The notes below the pieces were generated by a model, which searched no databases, was not told the DNA's origin, and saw only the letters and a list, made by a program, of their open reading frames with translations. A DNA stretch of 64,000 nt from Oscarella lobularis (Eukaryota > Porifera > Homoscleromorpha > Homosclerophorida > Oscarellidae). Positions within the stretch are counted from its first letter, which is position 1; the number at the start of each line of letters is the position of its first letter. Made by a program: the position numbers and the translations under genes. Location: assembly GCF_947507565.1 (NCBI RefSeq), contig NC_089189.1, positions 806,001-870,000 of the forward strand. The letters are read 5' to 3'. This document shows positions 21,301 to 31,647 of this stretch, piece by piece.

Positions 21301-22520
21301 TTGGAAAGTAGTTATTTTTTTGTCATCTTCACAATTAGTTTTAGGATGGCGACAGTGGATTGCATTTGTGTGCAGACTCTTCTGACAGCGATAAGTGCGT
21401 CGTTTGGCTTTTAGAGGAAGGAGGCATAGAAGTCAATTTGCGGAATCACGTATACTCTCAACCTTGCCTTTATGGCATTTGTTCCCAATTTTTGTTTAGA
21501 ACGGTCAAACTGCTCTACATCATGCGTGTCGTAGGGGTCACTCAAAAGTCGCATCAGCTTTACTTGAAGGAGGAGCAGATGTTGAAATAAGCTACAAGGT
21601 AGGTCGACTAACATGCAATATGTTAATTCTCTTTGCATGTCACGACACCTTAGGACGGGCGAACTCCTTTTCTTTGCGGTTGTGCGAGCGGTGACAAAGA
21701 CACTCTTGTTGTTCTAAGCAAAGCTAATTGCACAATGACTGCTACGAACAAGGTTCGCTTTGGAAAGTATTTATTTGTTGTAATCTTCACAATTAGTTTT
21801 AGGATAGCATCAGTGGATTGCATTTGTGTGCAGTCTCTTCTGACAGCGAAGATTGCGTCGTTTGGCTTTTGGAGCATGCAGGCATAGAAATCAATTTGCG
21901 GAAATCTGTAATCGCGTATACTCTCAACCTATGGTCTTTGGCATTTGTTTCCCATGTCCGTTTAGGACGGTCAAACTGCTCTACATGTTGCTTGTTATAA
22001 AGGTCACTCAAAAGTCGCATCAGCTTTACTTGAAGGAGGAGCAGATGTTGAAATGCGCGATGAGGTACAGTACATATAGGACAGCTAACAATATGTTCTC
22101 TTTGCATGTCTCGACATGCACCTTAGAACGGTTGGACTCCTTTTCTTTGCGGTTGCGCGAGCGGTGACAAAAATACTCTGGTTGTTTTAGGCAAAGCTAA
22201 TTGCAAAATGACTGCTACAGACAAGGTTCCCCTTGGAAAGTATTTATTTGTTATCATCTTCACAATTAGTTTTAGAATGGCGACAGTGGATTGCATGTGT
22301 GTGCAGTCTCTTCTGACAGCGAAGATTGCGTCGTTTGGCTTTTAGAGCATGCAGGCATAGAAGTCAATTTGCGGAATCGCGTAAACTCTCAACCTCTATG
22401 GTCTTTGACATTTGTTCCCAATGTTCGTTTAAGGACGGTAAAACGGCTTTTCATCAGGCTCGCAGTAAGCGTCACTCAAAAGTAGCGTCAGCTTTACTTC
22501 AAAGATTAGATAAGCGATGA
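15364..22520 (+). CDS. CARD-ankyrin repeat protein with an expanded ankyrin exon array
   Basis: About 34 exons, some 1,517 aa. Exon 1 (15364-16507) encodes a CARD-like helical domain at residues 1-85 (DEILEALYSRRLISKREYDK region) and about 290 aa of unrecognised, partly Ser/Arg-rich sequence. Exons 2-9 are 16563-16711, 16768-16866, 16921-17070, 17126-17218, 17276-17374, 17426-17530, 17579-17677 and 17740-17838. They carry diverged ankyrin repeats such as PLHYACLIDNEDGVNRLI. After an 855-bp intron, 25 exons of about 99-108 bp each hold one ankyrin repeat with phase-0 ends. The last, 22435-22520, stops at QRLDKR after a deletion. CARDs recruit partners by CARD-CARD contact and ankyrin stacks bind protein targets, so a sensor or adaptor in apoptosis or innate immunity is the natural reading. 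This is inference from architecture. Confidence 0.8.
17839..18693 (+). other. Large intron between the old and the expanded ankyrin exons
   Basis: This 855-bp GTAATT...TATAG intron is over ten times longer than the other introns in this gene. It marks the junction between the diverged ankyrin exons and the tandem cassette array. No coding exon, RNA gene or repeat family is recognised in it. Confidence 0.5.
18694..22520 (+). repeat. Tandem array of a three-exon ankyrin cassette (about 465 bp, 8 copies plus one terminal exon)
   Basis: Each cassette has exon i (99 bp, consensus NGQTALHLACYKGHSKVASA), exon ii (99 bp, NGRTPFLCGCASGDKDTLVV) and exon iii (105 or 108 bp, NGDSGLHLCAVSSDSEDCVV). Exon iii begins near 18991, 19460, 19915, 20400, 20878, 21344, 21803 and 22277, so periods are 455-485 bp. 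Introns between them are also conserved. Every copy reads without a stop and every exon is phase 0-0, so cassette number can change without breaking the frame. Two exon ii copies have GC donors (at 19865 and 21294). The ninth exon i lacks 16 bp and ends the protein. Confidence 0.92.
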
Positions 22521-22879
22521 GACTGCATACTTTTTGAGAATCACCGTGAATCACCACTAGATCTTTTTTTTAATTGCATGTATTTTGTATTTTGGTATGC
22601 ACAATTTTCGTGAGAGACAAGTGACTGTTAGCCAGTTAGGTCAGAGAAGAGGCAGTTACAGATAGTAACCTCTGCAACTATTTTCTTTTGCACCTTAGAT
22701 GGTTAGGAAAGCTTACTTGAACTTTGTCTTGTGAGTCACGCCATTTTTCAAGCAGGTAATTGTCGAATTATTGACTTACTGAATTTTTGCTAGCGTACGC
22801 TAGTGAAACGTTGCTGTCCTTGCTGTTCCGTCAGGGGGCAGGGATCCCTGGTCAGGCTGGTCAGGGCAGCGACTGCAGC
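22521..22879. other. Spacer between the CARD-ankyrin gene and MFS copy C
   Basis: It holds the 3' flank of the ankyrin gene and the promoter of MFS copy C. The segment with TGTATTTTGTATTTTGGTAT (about 22579-22598) and the last 90 bp before the start codon recur in front of MFS copy D. No separate gene is seen. Confidence 0.5.
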
Positions 22880-25409
22880 ATGGAGACGGAGCCCAAGGGC
22901 AAGTCTAAGCCGACGCCTGTCAACTGGCGCGTCGTTCTGGTCTCTTTTGTGAATCTGGTGAGAGAAACGCTCGTGAGACGAACAACGTAATGCCTTTTGT
23001 AGATAGCCGTGGCTACGACTGTATCAATGGTCTTTCCTTTCTTGCCGTGGATGATCAGGGTAAGACAGTTCGAAGAAAACCGTCGAGACATCTCAGAAAC
23101 GTTTCATGCGCAGAAATTTAAAATCAACGGCGAATTCATACAGTCGGAAGACACAGGTATAAGAGATAGGACCTCTCGGTTAGTTTGAGAGCTCTTCAGC
23201 GACAGAAAGTCCCAGAGCAACGAACTCAGGAGACTCTTAGAACCTAAAGTTCCAAGTCCTCGTTCGTGGCATCCTGCTAAGCAATGTGAGTCTACCTTTT
23301 TTTCCTAGGATACTATGCTGGGCTTGTGGCTTCTTCGTACTTCATCGGTCAATTCATGACGTGGTAGGCAGAATTAATTGATTAATTAATTGAATATCCC
23401 TGACTGTTCGGCTTTTTATTTTTAGCTACTTCTGGGGAATTCTCTCGGATAAGAAAAGTCGCCGGTTGACGATTCTTTCGAGTGGCGCCGCCGTGGCAAC
23501 GTTCACGTTAATGTTTGCCTTCACCAACACGAAGACAGGCTTGGCATGGGCACTGGCGACGAGAGGACTAAGCGGAGCAAGTAACGGTACGTAGAAGGGT
23601 TATAGGGGAAGAATTCCTATGGAATCGTCGCTCCAAGTGAATGCACTCAATACCATATCGCGATAGTTGTGTTTTTTTTTTGACTCTAATACTGTACTAA
23701 AGTTCTGTGTTCTGTTCTAGGCGTATTAGGTGCGACCAAGGCTACCATAGCCGACGTTTCAGACGACACCAATCAGGCCAAAGGAATGACGTTCATCGCA
23801 GCCGCCTGGGGAGTGGGTCTCGTGATTGGCCCGGCTCTCGGCGGACTCCTCGCCGAACCCGTTCGACAGTATCCCGATACGTTCTCAGGAAACGGTAGAA
23901 AGGGGGGAAGAGATATCTGTGCTCAACGTAATGATATACGCCTTTGTTGATCGTAAAGGGTTTCTTGAAACGTTTCCGTATTTCTTACCCTCGGCTGTAA
24001 CCGCGTCTCTCGTTCTGTTTGGTGTCGTACTAGTCTATTTCTTTCTACCGGAGACATTAGAGAAACGGTTCGTCGAAAATGACGCATCTATTTATTTATT
24101 TATTTTCTTCCTATTTGTTCTTGTAGCGACGCCGCGTACAATCTACTCCAAGAAGAAAGTTCTGTACGTTATCGTTCCGAAGGAGAAGATGAAGCTACGG
24201 TTAGCATAGAAAGAGTCGAGGACAACGACGTCGAGACGGAAACGAATGCTCGAGACATTGAATTAGAGCCGGTCGTATCTTCACGCGGGGGGAAGAAGAG
24301 CAATGGGATGTGGATGCGATTTCGCGGTCTGAGACGACGAGCGAGTCGCGCTAGTGTTCTCTCATATATCTATGGTGCAACTGCACTGAAAAAGTCGACG
24401 TGGTGGAGTATACTGAAGTACGAATTAGACAGACACTGGGGGGATAAAAATTCTCCAACTTTATTCTCTAACTTAGATCGTATGATTCGAGAATGGCAAT
24501 TGCCACGTACTGTACGGTGGGCTTCGCTTCGATCGGTTTCGACGAATTATTAACCCTATGGATGGCAACAAAACGTTTCAGAGGTGATAGAGACGTCTAG
24601 TCTTAGTATGCTCACTTTGAGAATGACGTCGTTTATTTTTTGTTTATTTTTAGGAGGATTAGGCTTTAGCGAGAAAGAAATAGGAATTTATCAGGTCATC
24701 ACCGTCGTGAAAACTCCTCTTCAAATTTTCTTCGTTCACAGGGTAACAGCATGCAAAGAGTTCAGTGTACGAGATGACGATTCTTTGGCTTTTAGCTTGA
24801 GAAAAGACTGGGGTCTCTACGGGTAAGACCACCATGCTCTAATGTACTCTTATGTCTATATTGGTACATAGGCGTATTATCTGACTTGCATTATCGTAGC
24901 GTTTCTCACTGCACTTCAGCCTACGTTAACTTCCATAGAAAAGTAAATCAATTAACCCCGTGACGTTTTCAAAATCTTTTCAGTTCTTTTTTTATTACAG
25001 TGACTATCTCCTATGGACGTCTCTGTTTACGACCTCCGTTATACTAAGGTTTTGCTTGGGCGCTCAATTCATAATGATCTTCCTTTTTATTAATAATTCG
25101 GTGCCAAATCACCACGTCGGTGCTATCAACGGCATTGGCATTTCGCTGGGCGCTCTAGCGAGGTATTCAGACGGTCTCGTAGTTTGAATTTGTTTATTAT
25201 TATTATTATTATTATTATTGAATTTTAGAACTGTGGCACCGTCTTTTGCCGGATCGGTCTTCGCCTGGAGCATCAGTGACGATGCGAGTCATCTAGGATT
25301 TCCTCTTGATTATCATTTTACCTTTTTTTTACTCTCGTTTATTTATCTTATATCGCTGTTTCTGTCGGTGAATTTGCCGAGCAATTTACAGAAGCAGAAA
25401 GAAGAGTAA
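22880..25409 (+). CDS. ZIFL/Tet-like MFS transporter, copy C
   Basis: Fourteen exons: 22880-22957, 23003-23059, 23114-23156, 23309-23363, 23426-23586, 23721-23894, 23959-24067, 24127-24417, 24477-24583, 24654-24742, 24796-24822, 24872-24942, 25001-25162, 25229-25409. All GT-AG, total 1,605 nt (534 aa). Start METEPKGKSKPTPVNWRVV. Motif A is GILSDKKSRR, where the usual Gly before the Arg pair is Ser. The family stretch GGLLAEPVRQYPDTF is present. Exon 8 is the longest of the four copies (97 codons), partly from a 21-bp in-frame insertion absent from copy D, and exon 10 is one codon short. Nearly identical to copy D, introns included. Confidence 0.88.
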
Positions 25410-25517
25410 ATTATGTTTTTTATGTGACCTAAATTCTTGCTGAACGTCAATGCCGATGCACAGAGATGGGTTTTAGGAAACCGCTGGCGTTTGATTAATT
25501 AACATTGTTTTTTTTAG

Positions 25518-25614
25518 AAAGCACAGGAAGCTGTTTCATGCCTGTCGTAAGGGTCACTCAAACGCTGCATCAGCTTTACTTGAAAGAGGAGCAGATGTTG
25601 AAATAAGGGATAAG
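25518..25614 (+). pseudogene. Orphan ankyrin exon i between MFS copies C and D
   Basis: After a TTTTTTTTAG acceptor, 97 bp match ankyrin exon i of the CARD-ankyrin array (SALLERGADVEIRDK) and end at a good GTAATT donor. It is two bases short of the 99-bp exon, its first third is scrambled, and no partner exons lie nearby, so it is a relic carried along with the MFS duplication. A still shorter trace of the exon start (AACGCACAGGAAG) follows MFS copy D at 28458. Confidence 0.75.
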
Positions 25615-25796
25615 GTAATTTGATCTGGTAAGTATCTTTTAAGTGCACGTATTTTGTATTTTGGTATGCAGTTGTTGTGTGTTCTTTGTGTGATTTTCTT
25701 TTTGATTATTGATTTTGTTAGCGTGCGCCAGTGAAACGTGCGTTGGGGCTTCACTCGGATTCAGCGTCGTTGTTACGATAAGGCAGCGACTGAAGC

Positions 25797-28353
25797 ATGG
25801 AGACCGAGCCTAAGGGCAAGTCTAAGCCGACGCCTGTCAACTGGCGCGTCGTTCTGGTCTCTTTTGTGAATCTGGTGAGAGAAACGCGCGTGAGACCATA
25901 GATGCTGGAGACGAACAACGCGAACGCCTTTTATCTGTAGATAGCCGTCGCCACGACTGTATCAATGGTCTTTCCTTTCTTGCCGTGGATGATCAGGGTA
26001 AGACAGCTCAAAAATACCGTCGAGACATCTCAGAAACGCGTTTCATACGCAGAAATTTAAAATCAACGGCGAATTCATACAGTCGGAAGACACAGGTATA
26101 AGAGATAGGACCCCTCGGTTAGCTTGAGAGCTCTTCAGCTACAGAAAGTCCCAGAGCAACGAACTCAGGAGACTCTTAGAACACGTTTAGACTATGTCCG
26201 AAAATTCCTAAGTCCTCGTTCGTGGGATGCTAAGCAACCTTTTTTCCTAGGATACTACGCTGGGCTTGTGGCTTCTTCATACTTCATCGGTCAATTCATG
26301 ACGTGGTAGGCAGAATTAATTGACTAATTAAAAAATCACTGACACTTTGGCTTTTTATTTTTAGCTACTTCTGGGGAATTCTCTCGGATAAGAAAAGTCG
26401 CCGGTTGACGATTCTTTCAAGTGGCGCCGCCGTGGCGGCGTTCACGTTAATGTTTGCCTTCACCAACACGAAGACAGGCTTGGCATGGGCACTGGCGACG
26501 AGAGGACTAAGCGGAGCAAGTAACGGTACGTAGAAGGGTTATAGGGGAAGAATTCCTATGGAAGCGTCGCTCCAAGCGAATGCACTCAATACTGCAAAAT
26601 TTCATATATCGCGATAGTTGTGTGTTTTTTTTTTACTCTAATACTGTACTAAAGTTCTGTGTTCTGTTCTAGGCGTATTAGGTGCGACCAAGGCTACCAT
26701 AGCCGACGTTTCAGACGACACCAATCAGGCCAAAGGAATGACGTTCATCGCAGCCGCCTGGGGAGTGGGTCTCGTGATTGGCCCGGCTCTCGGCGGACTC
26801 CTCGCCGAACCCGTTCGACAGTATCCCGATACGTTCTCAGGAAACGGTAGAAAGGGGGGAAGAGATATCTGTGCTCAACGTAATGATATACGCCTTTGTT
26901 GATCGTAAAGGGTTTCTTGAAACGTTTCCGTATTTCTTACCCTCGGCTGTAACCGCGTCTCTCGTTCTGTTTGGTGTCGTACTAGTCTATTTCTTTCTAC
27001 CGGAGACATTGGAGAAACGGTTCGTCGTCTAAGAGAAGAAAATGACGCAGTCTATTTATTTATTTATTTATTTTCTTCCTATTTGTTCTTGTAGCGACGC
27101 CGCGTACAATCTACTCCAAGAAGAGACTTCTGTACGTTATCGTTCCGAAGGAGAAGATGAAGCTACGGTTAGCATAGAAAGAATCAAGGACAATGACGTC
27201 GAGACGGAAACGAATGCTCGAGACATTGAATTAGAGCCGGTCGTATCTTCACGCGGGGGGAAGAAGAGCAATGGCATGTGGATGCGATTTCGCGGTCTGA
27301 GACGACGAGCGAGTCGCGCTAGTGCAACTGCACTGAAAAAGTCGACGTGGTGGAGTATACTGAAGTACGAATAGAAAGACACTGGGATAAAAATTCTCCA
27401 ACTTCATGCTCCAACTTTAGATCGTATGATTCGAGAATGGCAATTGCCACGTACTGTACTATAGGCTTCGCTTCGATCGGTTTTGACGAATTATTAACCC
27501 TATGGATGGCAACGAAACGTTTCAGAGGTGATAGAGATATAGACGTCTTAGTATGCTCACTTTGAGAATGATGTCGTTTATTTTTTATTTATTTTTAGGA
27601 GGATTAGGCTTTAGCGAGAAAGAAATAGGAATTTATCAGGCAGTCATATCTGTCGTGCAAACTCCTCTTCAAATTTTCTTCGTTCACAGGGTAACAGCAT
27701 GCAAAGAGAGTCCAGTACGAGATGACGATTCTTTGGCTTTAGCTTGAGAAAAGACTGGGGTCTCTAAGGGTAAGATACCACCATGCTCTAATGCAATGCA
27801 CTCTTACAGTATATCTCTATTGGTATAGGCGTATTATGTGACTTGCATTATCTTAGCGTTTTTCACTGCACTTCAGCCTACGTTAACTTCCATAGAAAAG
27901 TAAGTCAATGAACCAGTGACGTTTTCAAAATATTTTTAGCTCTTTTTATTTCAGTGACTATCTCCTATGGACGTCTCTGTTTACGACCTCCGTTATACTA
28001 AGATTTTGCTTGGGCGCCGACTTCATAATGATCTTCCTTTTTGTTAATAATTCGGTGCCGAATCACTACGTCGGTGCCATCAATGGCATTGGGATTTCGC
28101 TGAGCTCTCTAGCGAGGTATTTAGACGGTCTCGTAGTTTGAATACTGTATGTTTATTATTATTGAATTTTAGAACTGTGGCACCGTCTTTTGCCGGATCG
28201 GTCTTCGCCTGGAGCATCAGTGACGATGCGAGTCATCTAGGATTTCCTCTTGATTATCATTTAACCTTTTTTTTACTCTCGTTTATTTATCTTATATCGC
28301 TGCTTCTGTCGGTGAATTTGCCAAGCAGTTTACAGAAGCAGAAAGAAGAGTAA
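25797..28353 (+). CDS. ZIFL/Tet-like MFS transporter, copy D
   Basis: Fourteen exons: 25797-25874, 25941-25997, 26053-26095, 26251-26305, 26365-26525, 26673-26846, 26911-27019, 27095-27364, 27421-27527, 27599-27690, 27743-27769, 27829-27899, 27955-28116, 28173-28353. All GT-AG, 1,587 nt (528 aa). Start METEPKGKSKPTPVNWRVV; motif A GILSDKKSRR as in copy C. Exon 8 encodes 90 codons of acidic then Arg-rich cytoplasmic loop. Coding and intronic sequence is almost the same as copy C, which marks these two as the youngest pair. Copies A and B are clearly older. Substrate unknown. Confidence 0.88.
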
Positions 28354-28457
28354 ATTATGTTTTTTATGTGACCTATATTCTTGCTGAACGCCAATGCCGA
28401 TGCACAGATAATGGGTTTTAGGAAGCCGCTGGCGTTTGATTAACATTGTTTTTTTAG

Positions 28458-28622
28458 AACGCACAGGAAGATGATCAATGGATCAATGATCACATGACCT
28501 ACTATCCGGGTTTGCCCTACGATTCTGTGACGTCACTTAGCGCGCTATTGGAGTGCACGTGGTCGCAGGAAAATGGCTCGAAAATGACGAAAAACGACTC
28601 GATTGTGAACGAAACCGCTCAG
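28458..28622 (+). CDS. Possible orphan exon, product unknown
   Basis: After a TTTTTTTAG acceptor, 165 bp are open in phase 0 (55 codons, including QWINDHMTYYPGLPYDSVTS) up to a GTACGG donor. The frame stays open on to 28895. A second splice-bounded stretch at 29719-29782 and a following AG at 29831 lie downstream but I could not join them in a consistent frame. The first 13 bases derive from the ankyrin exon start. It may be a gene fragment or chance. Confidence 0.2.
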
Positions 28623-28940
28623 GTACGGCACTGTTGTCTTTTTAAATGCATCGACGAACGTTTACCGCCGTTGCGAAGTCGAGAAAAAGGGAATGTTCGC
28701 GCAATCCTTCAAAACGTCGTTATTAGACGTTCGAAAGCACGTTTAGAAGAATTTTATAGCTCTATAGATAGCTGTCGTGCGATTTTCATGGCCGAAAAGG
28801 AGTCGAACGGCTCCTCGTTTCCCTCCCGAATTTCGATCGCTATTTTCGCCTTAGATTTGTTAGGCAGGGTAGGTCAGCCGATACCGAACGTCTAAACTAA
28901 TGCCGATTCCTTGTTTGAGGCGGTCAGATAGGAGATTTGC

Positions 28941-29591
28941 GTGAGTGCCGTTTTTCAAAAACCGTGAACTATAGTCCATGGTTTTCGTCAAGAACCTCAT
29001 CTCTTAGAACTCCGAATTTTCTACGTGAAACGATAGAGCTTTAGTACCTAGCTAGTTTCACTTTCTCGAAATTGTCTATGGCTCGAATTTTAAGCTTTTT
29101 CGAGAGGTGTGGCTAATATTAATTCGTACCGGAAGTTAGTCTTTTTCGTGTGAAAATTGACCCGTACGAACAGTTTGACTTTGTAGGGTTGTTCTACTAA
29201 TAAAGTAGAGTAGATCTAGCGCGTTTGTGTGGAAATCCGTGAGTTGAGATTTTTAGAGAACCGTGAGCTATATAGTCCATGGTTTTTGGTCAAAAACCGC
29301 ATCCCCCAGAACGCCACGATTTCTACGTGAAATCATAGAGATTTAGTACCTAGTTAACTCCACAGTCTCAAAATTGTCGAGCGCCAATTTTTTTGGCATT
29401 TTTGAGGGGTGTGGCTAATATTAAGGCGTACCGGAAGTGGTCTTTTTTCGTGTGAAATTTGATGCGTACAAACTGTCTGACCTCGTAGGGTTGTTCTACT
29501 CATAAAGTAGAGTAGATCTAGCGCGTTTAGTTGGAAATCCGTGAGTTGAGATTTTTATGGAACCGTGAGCTATAGTCCATGGTTTTTGGTC
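28941..29591 (+). repeat. Tandem repeat of about 300 bp, two full copies and a partial third
   Basis: Units at 28941-29238 and 29239-29540 and the start of a third at 29541-29591 share GTGAGTT-, CTATAGTCCATGGTTTT, GTGTGGCTAATATTAA and AAAGTAGAGTAGATCTAGCG. The copies differ at many positions, so it is old. I find no open frame. It may be the internal part of a non-autonomous element. Confidence 0.8.
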
Positions 29592-29906
29592 ATTTTGGTG
29601 ACCTCTCCGATTCCTAAGATTTCTTTACCAAACAATGGGGATGGGTTGCCTGTTTGAACTCGCGATACCAATAGGACCTCGCGCCTCAATTTTTGGCTAA
29701 AATTGGAATTTTTTGTAGATGCCTATATGAACACATGGATCAATTCCCTCCTCCACCACGGCGTTTCTTCAGCCAATTCAAGGTAAATAGGACAATAGAT
29801 TTGAGTGCACTGGTTTCTAATTTTATTTTAGTTCTCTCCTCTCCCCAACGGATCAATCTGACGATGTTTCGATGAAGAAAGAAGAGGAAGTAGACGAAGC
29901 CATCAC

Positions 29907-30137
29907 CCTGGGGACTTGGGTCAAAGTCTCCCTCCTTGTGGGCTGGAGGTTAATCAGCTTCTCCCCTGGTGACTTGGGTTAAAGTCTCCCTCCTTGTGGG
30001 CTGGAGGCTAATGTGCTCTCCCCTGGGGACTTGGGTGAAAGTCTCGCTCCTTGGAGGCTGGAGGATAATGTGCCTACCCCCTGTGGACTTGGGTTAAAGT
30101 TCACTGTGGGGACTGCAGTCTCAGTCTCACCGCTTGG
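29907..30137 (+). repeat. Minisatellite, about 57 bp, four decaying copies
   Basis: Units begin at 29907, 29965, 30022 and 30080, each with CCTGGGGACTTGGGT and AAAGTCTCCCTCCTTG. The last copy is cut short. The following 30138-30240 is purine-rich (AGGAGGAGGAAGGAGGAGG). Confidence 0.8.
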
Positions 30138-30318
30138 CCAGGAGGTCAAGCGGCAGCGCAGGATCAACCAACCAACAAGGACCAAGGAGGAGGAGGAAGG
30201 AGGAGGAGGAGGAAGGGGAGACGAGAGAGGACTTTTAATTTTTTTATTATATACATCCGGGATATTGCAATAAAAATTTTGAGCATAGCTTTGCCTACTT
30301 TTACGAGCGGAAGTGGCA

Positions 30319-30366
30319 CGCGACGTAAAATGATGTAGCATACATGGTACGCCATTTCACGTCGCG
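30319..30366. repeat. Imperfect inverted repeat, 19-bp arms
   Basis: Arms 30319-30337 and 30348-30366 match at 16 of 19 positions as reverse complements (CGCGACGT ends), around a 10-bp loop. A possible hairpin or terminal repeat of a small element. Confidence 0.5.
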
Positions 30367-30537
30367 CGCGCAGATCCCTAAGCTACGTAAGTGCTCTTGT
30401 TGATCAAGAGCGAAAATTTTTGCATAGCGGCTCCAACTCTACCTGTATCAGGGCCCTCCGATGCAGACAGTAACGCACGTTGTCGCAAGTCAGAGCGTTG
30501 CGAGAAAGCGCGCGCCACTATCTGCATCGATCGAGAG

Positions 30538-30575
30538 GCAGGACTCCGAGGGCGCGCGGCGCTACGGAGTCCTGC
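30538..30575. repeat. Perfect 11-bp inverted repeat with GC-rich loop
   Basis: GCAGGACTCCG at 30538-30548 and CGGAGTCCTGC at 30565-30575 are exact reverse complements separated by 16 bp of G+C-rich loop. A strong predicted hairpin; function unknown. Confidence 0.55.
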
Positions 30576-31647
30576 TCGCGCGCGCGCATTGTGCGCCTAC
30601 ACTACACTACTACAGTACGAAAAAGCATGCAAACGAAAACTATAAAAAACGACAAGATTCATATAGCTACACTAACAGTACAGCTTCATTTTCTCTTCGT
30701 TCACACGCGTCTTCCGAGTCCACGTCAATCCCCGCATATGAACTGGGCATCTACAAAAAATACGGAACATCAGCTACAATCTGATTAAATGATCAATGCT
30801 ACCTTCGCTCGGGGGGCCCTGCTGTTCGAAGACGAAAGAGTTGATTGTTGATTGCAGCTTTTAGAAGGTGTGCCGCGGCCTATGCGCCATGCAGGCGAAC
30901 AAAGAGAAATCAAAGAAGATAAATCGTGCCGGTCATCCGATAGCGTGGAAAAGGAGCGACGCCTCCAAAATGCTTGCGAACGCATGCAAACGGCCGCACT
31001 GAGAACGCCTTTTTATGCTGGGCGCGAACTCGCGAGAATGAGCTGCCTAAGAGGCCCCTCTCACGTGTCGCGCTGTTTCCCATCTCTTACGTGCGTCGAA
31101 TGCTTTAGAAGGCTCTGCGTTCGCGTGGTCTTCGTCGCGCGGGCTCCTTTCTTTTCTGCTGCTGACATTCGATCGATCTCTTTTCTTCGTGTGCGCGATC
31201 TACGAACGTAAGTTGAGATTGATTCGCTTACCGTGCAAGATCGTCGACCATTGAACGTCGAAGACGAAGGAAAGAATGACCGACGGCCGAGGGAAGAGGA
31301 GCAGCGACGGTTTGCGTGCGTGCGGAGTCGACCGTTAGTCGTTTGAATGGAGCGATGGGCCGGCCCAGCTTGCAAGCGTCAGCCAATGAGATGATGCGCT
31401 GCCGTCCCGTGACTGGGCGAGACGATCCAATGGTCGGCGGCACACTAATTAGGCACGTGCTGAAATCGTCCTGCTCAAAGGAATAATTTGACGTGAAAAT
31501 CTAACGATGGGCATAAGAGCTCACCTCTTCCACGTGGCCGAGAGGCCAATGCTGGGCTGGGTGTATTCTCTAATGAGACAGCAAGTCTAGATAACTTCTA
31601 TGAAGGAATGCTCCTAACCTGACTAAAAGCGATGGGACATACGCCTC

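Larger units (their letters stand above)
22521..28470 (+). repeat. Tandem segmental duplication carrying MFS copies C and D
   Basis: Two direct segments of nearly 3 kb each begin at a copy of ankyrin exon i (22435 / 25518), run through promoter, 14 exons and introns of an MFS gene, and end with shared 3' flank (GCCGCTGGCGTTTGATTAA). Whole introns are near-identical, for example around 23587-23720 and 26526-26672. The ankyrin exon at the left edge of each unit suggests that the breakpoints lay in ankyrin repeats. Confidence 0.85.
30138..31647. other. 1.5-kb stretch without a recognised gene
   Basis: It contains a purine-rich tract (30178-30232), three inverted repeats (30319-30366, 30393-30411, 30538-30575), and CpG-rich, restriction-like GCGCGC clusters. 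Several short open frames overlap on both strands with no splice logic or recognisable domain, and I treat them as chance. The right end is the 3' flank of the RAP-domain gene. Confidence 0.5.

Noticed and set aside
29979-30341. 120-aa minus-strand frame
   Set aside because: It is encoded largely by the 57-bp minisatellite and the purine-rich tract.
30391-31443. Six overlapping short frames of 60-120 aa
   Set aside because: No shared splice logic, domains or codon pattern; a G+C-rich region is expected to give such frames.
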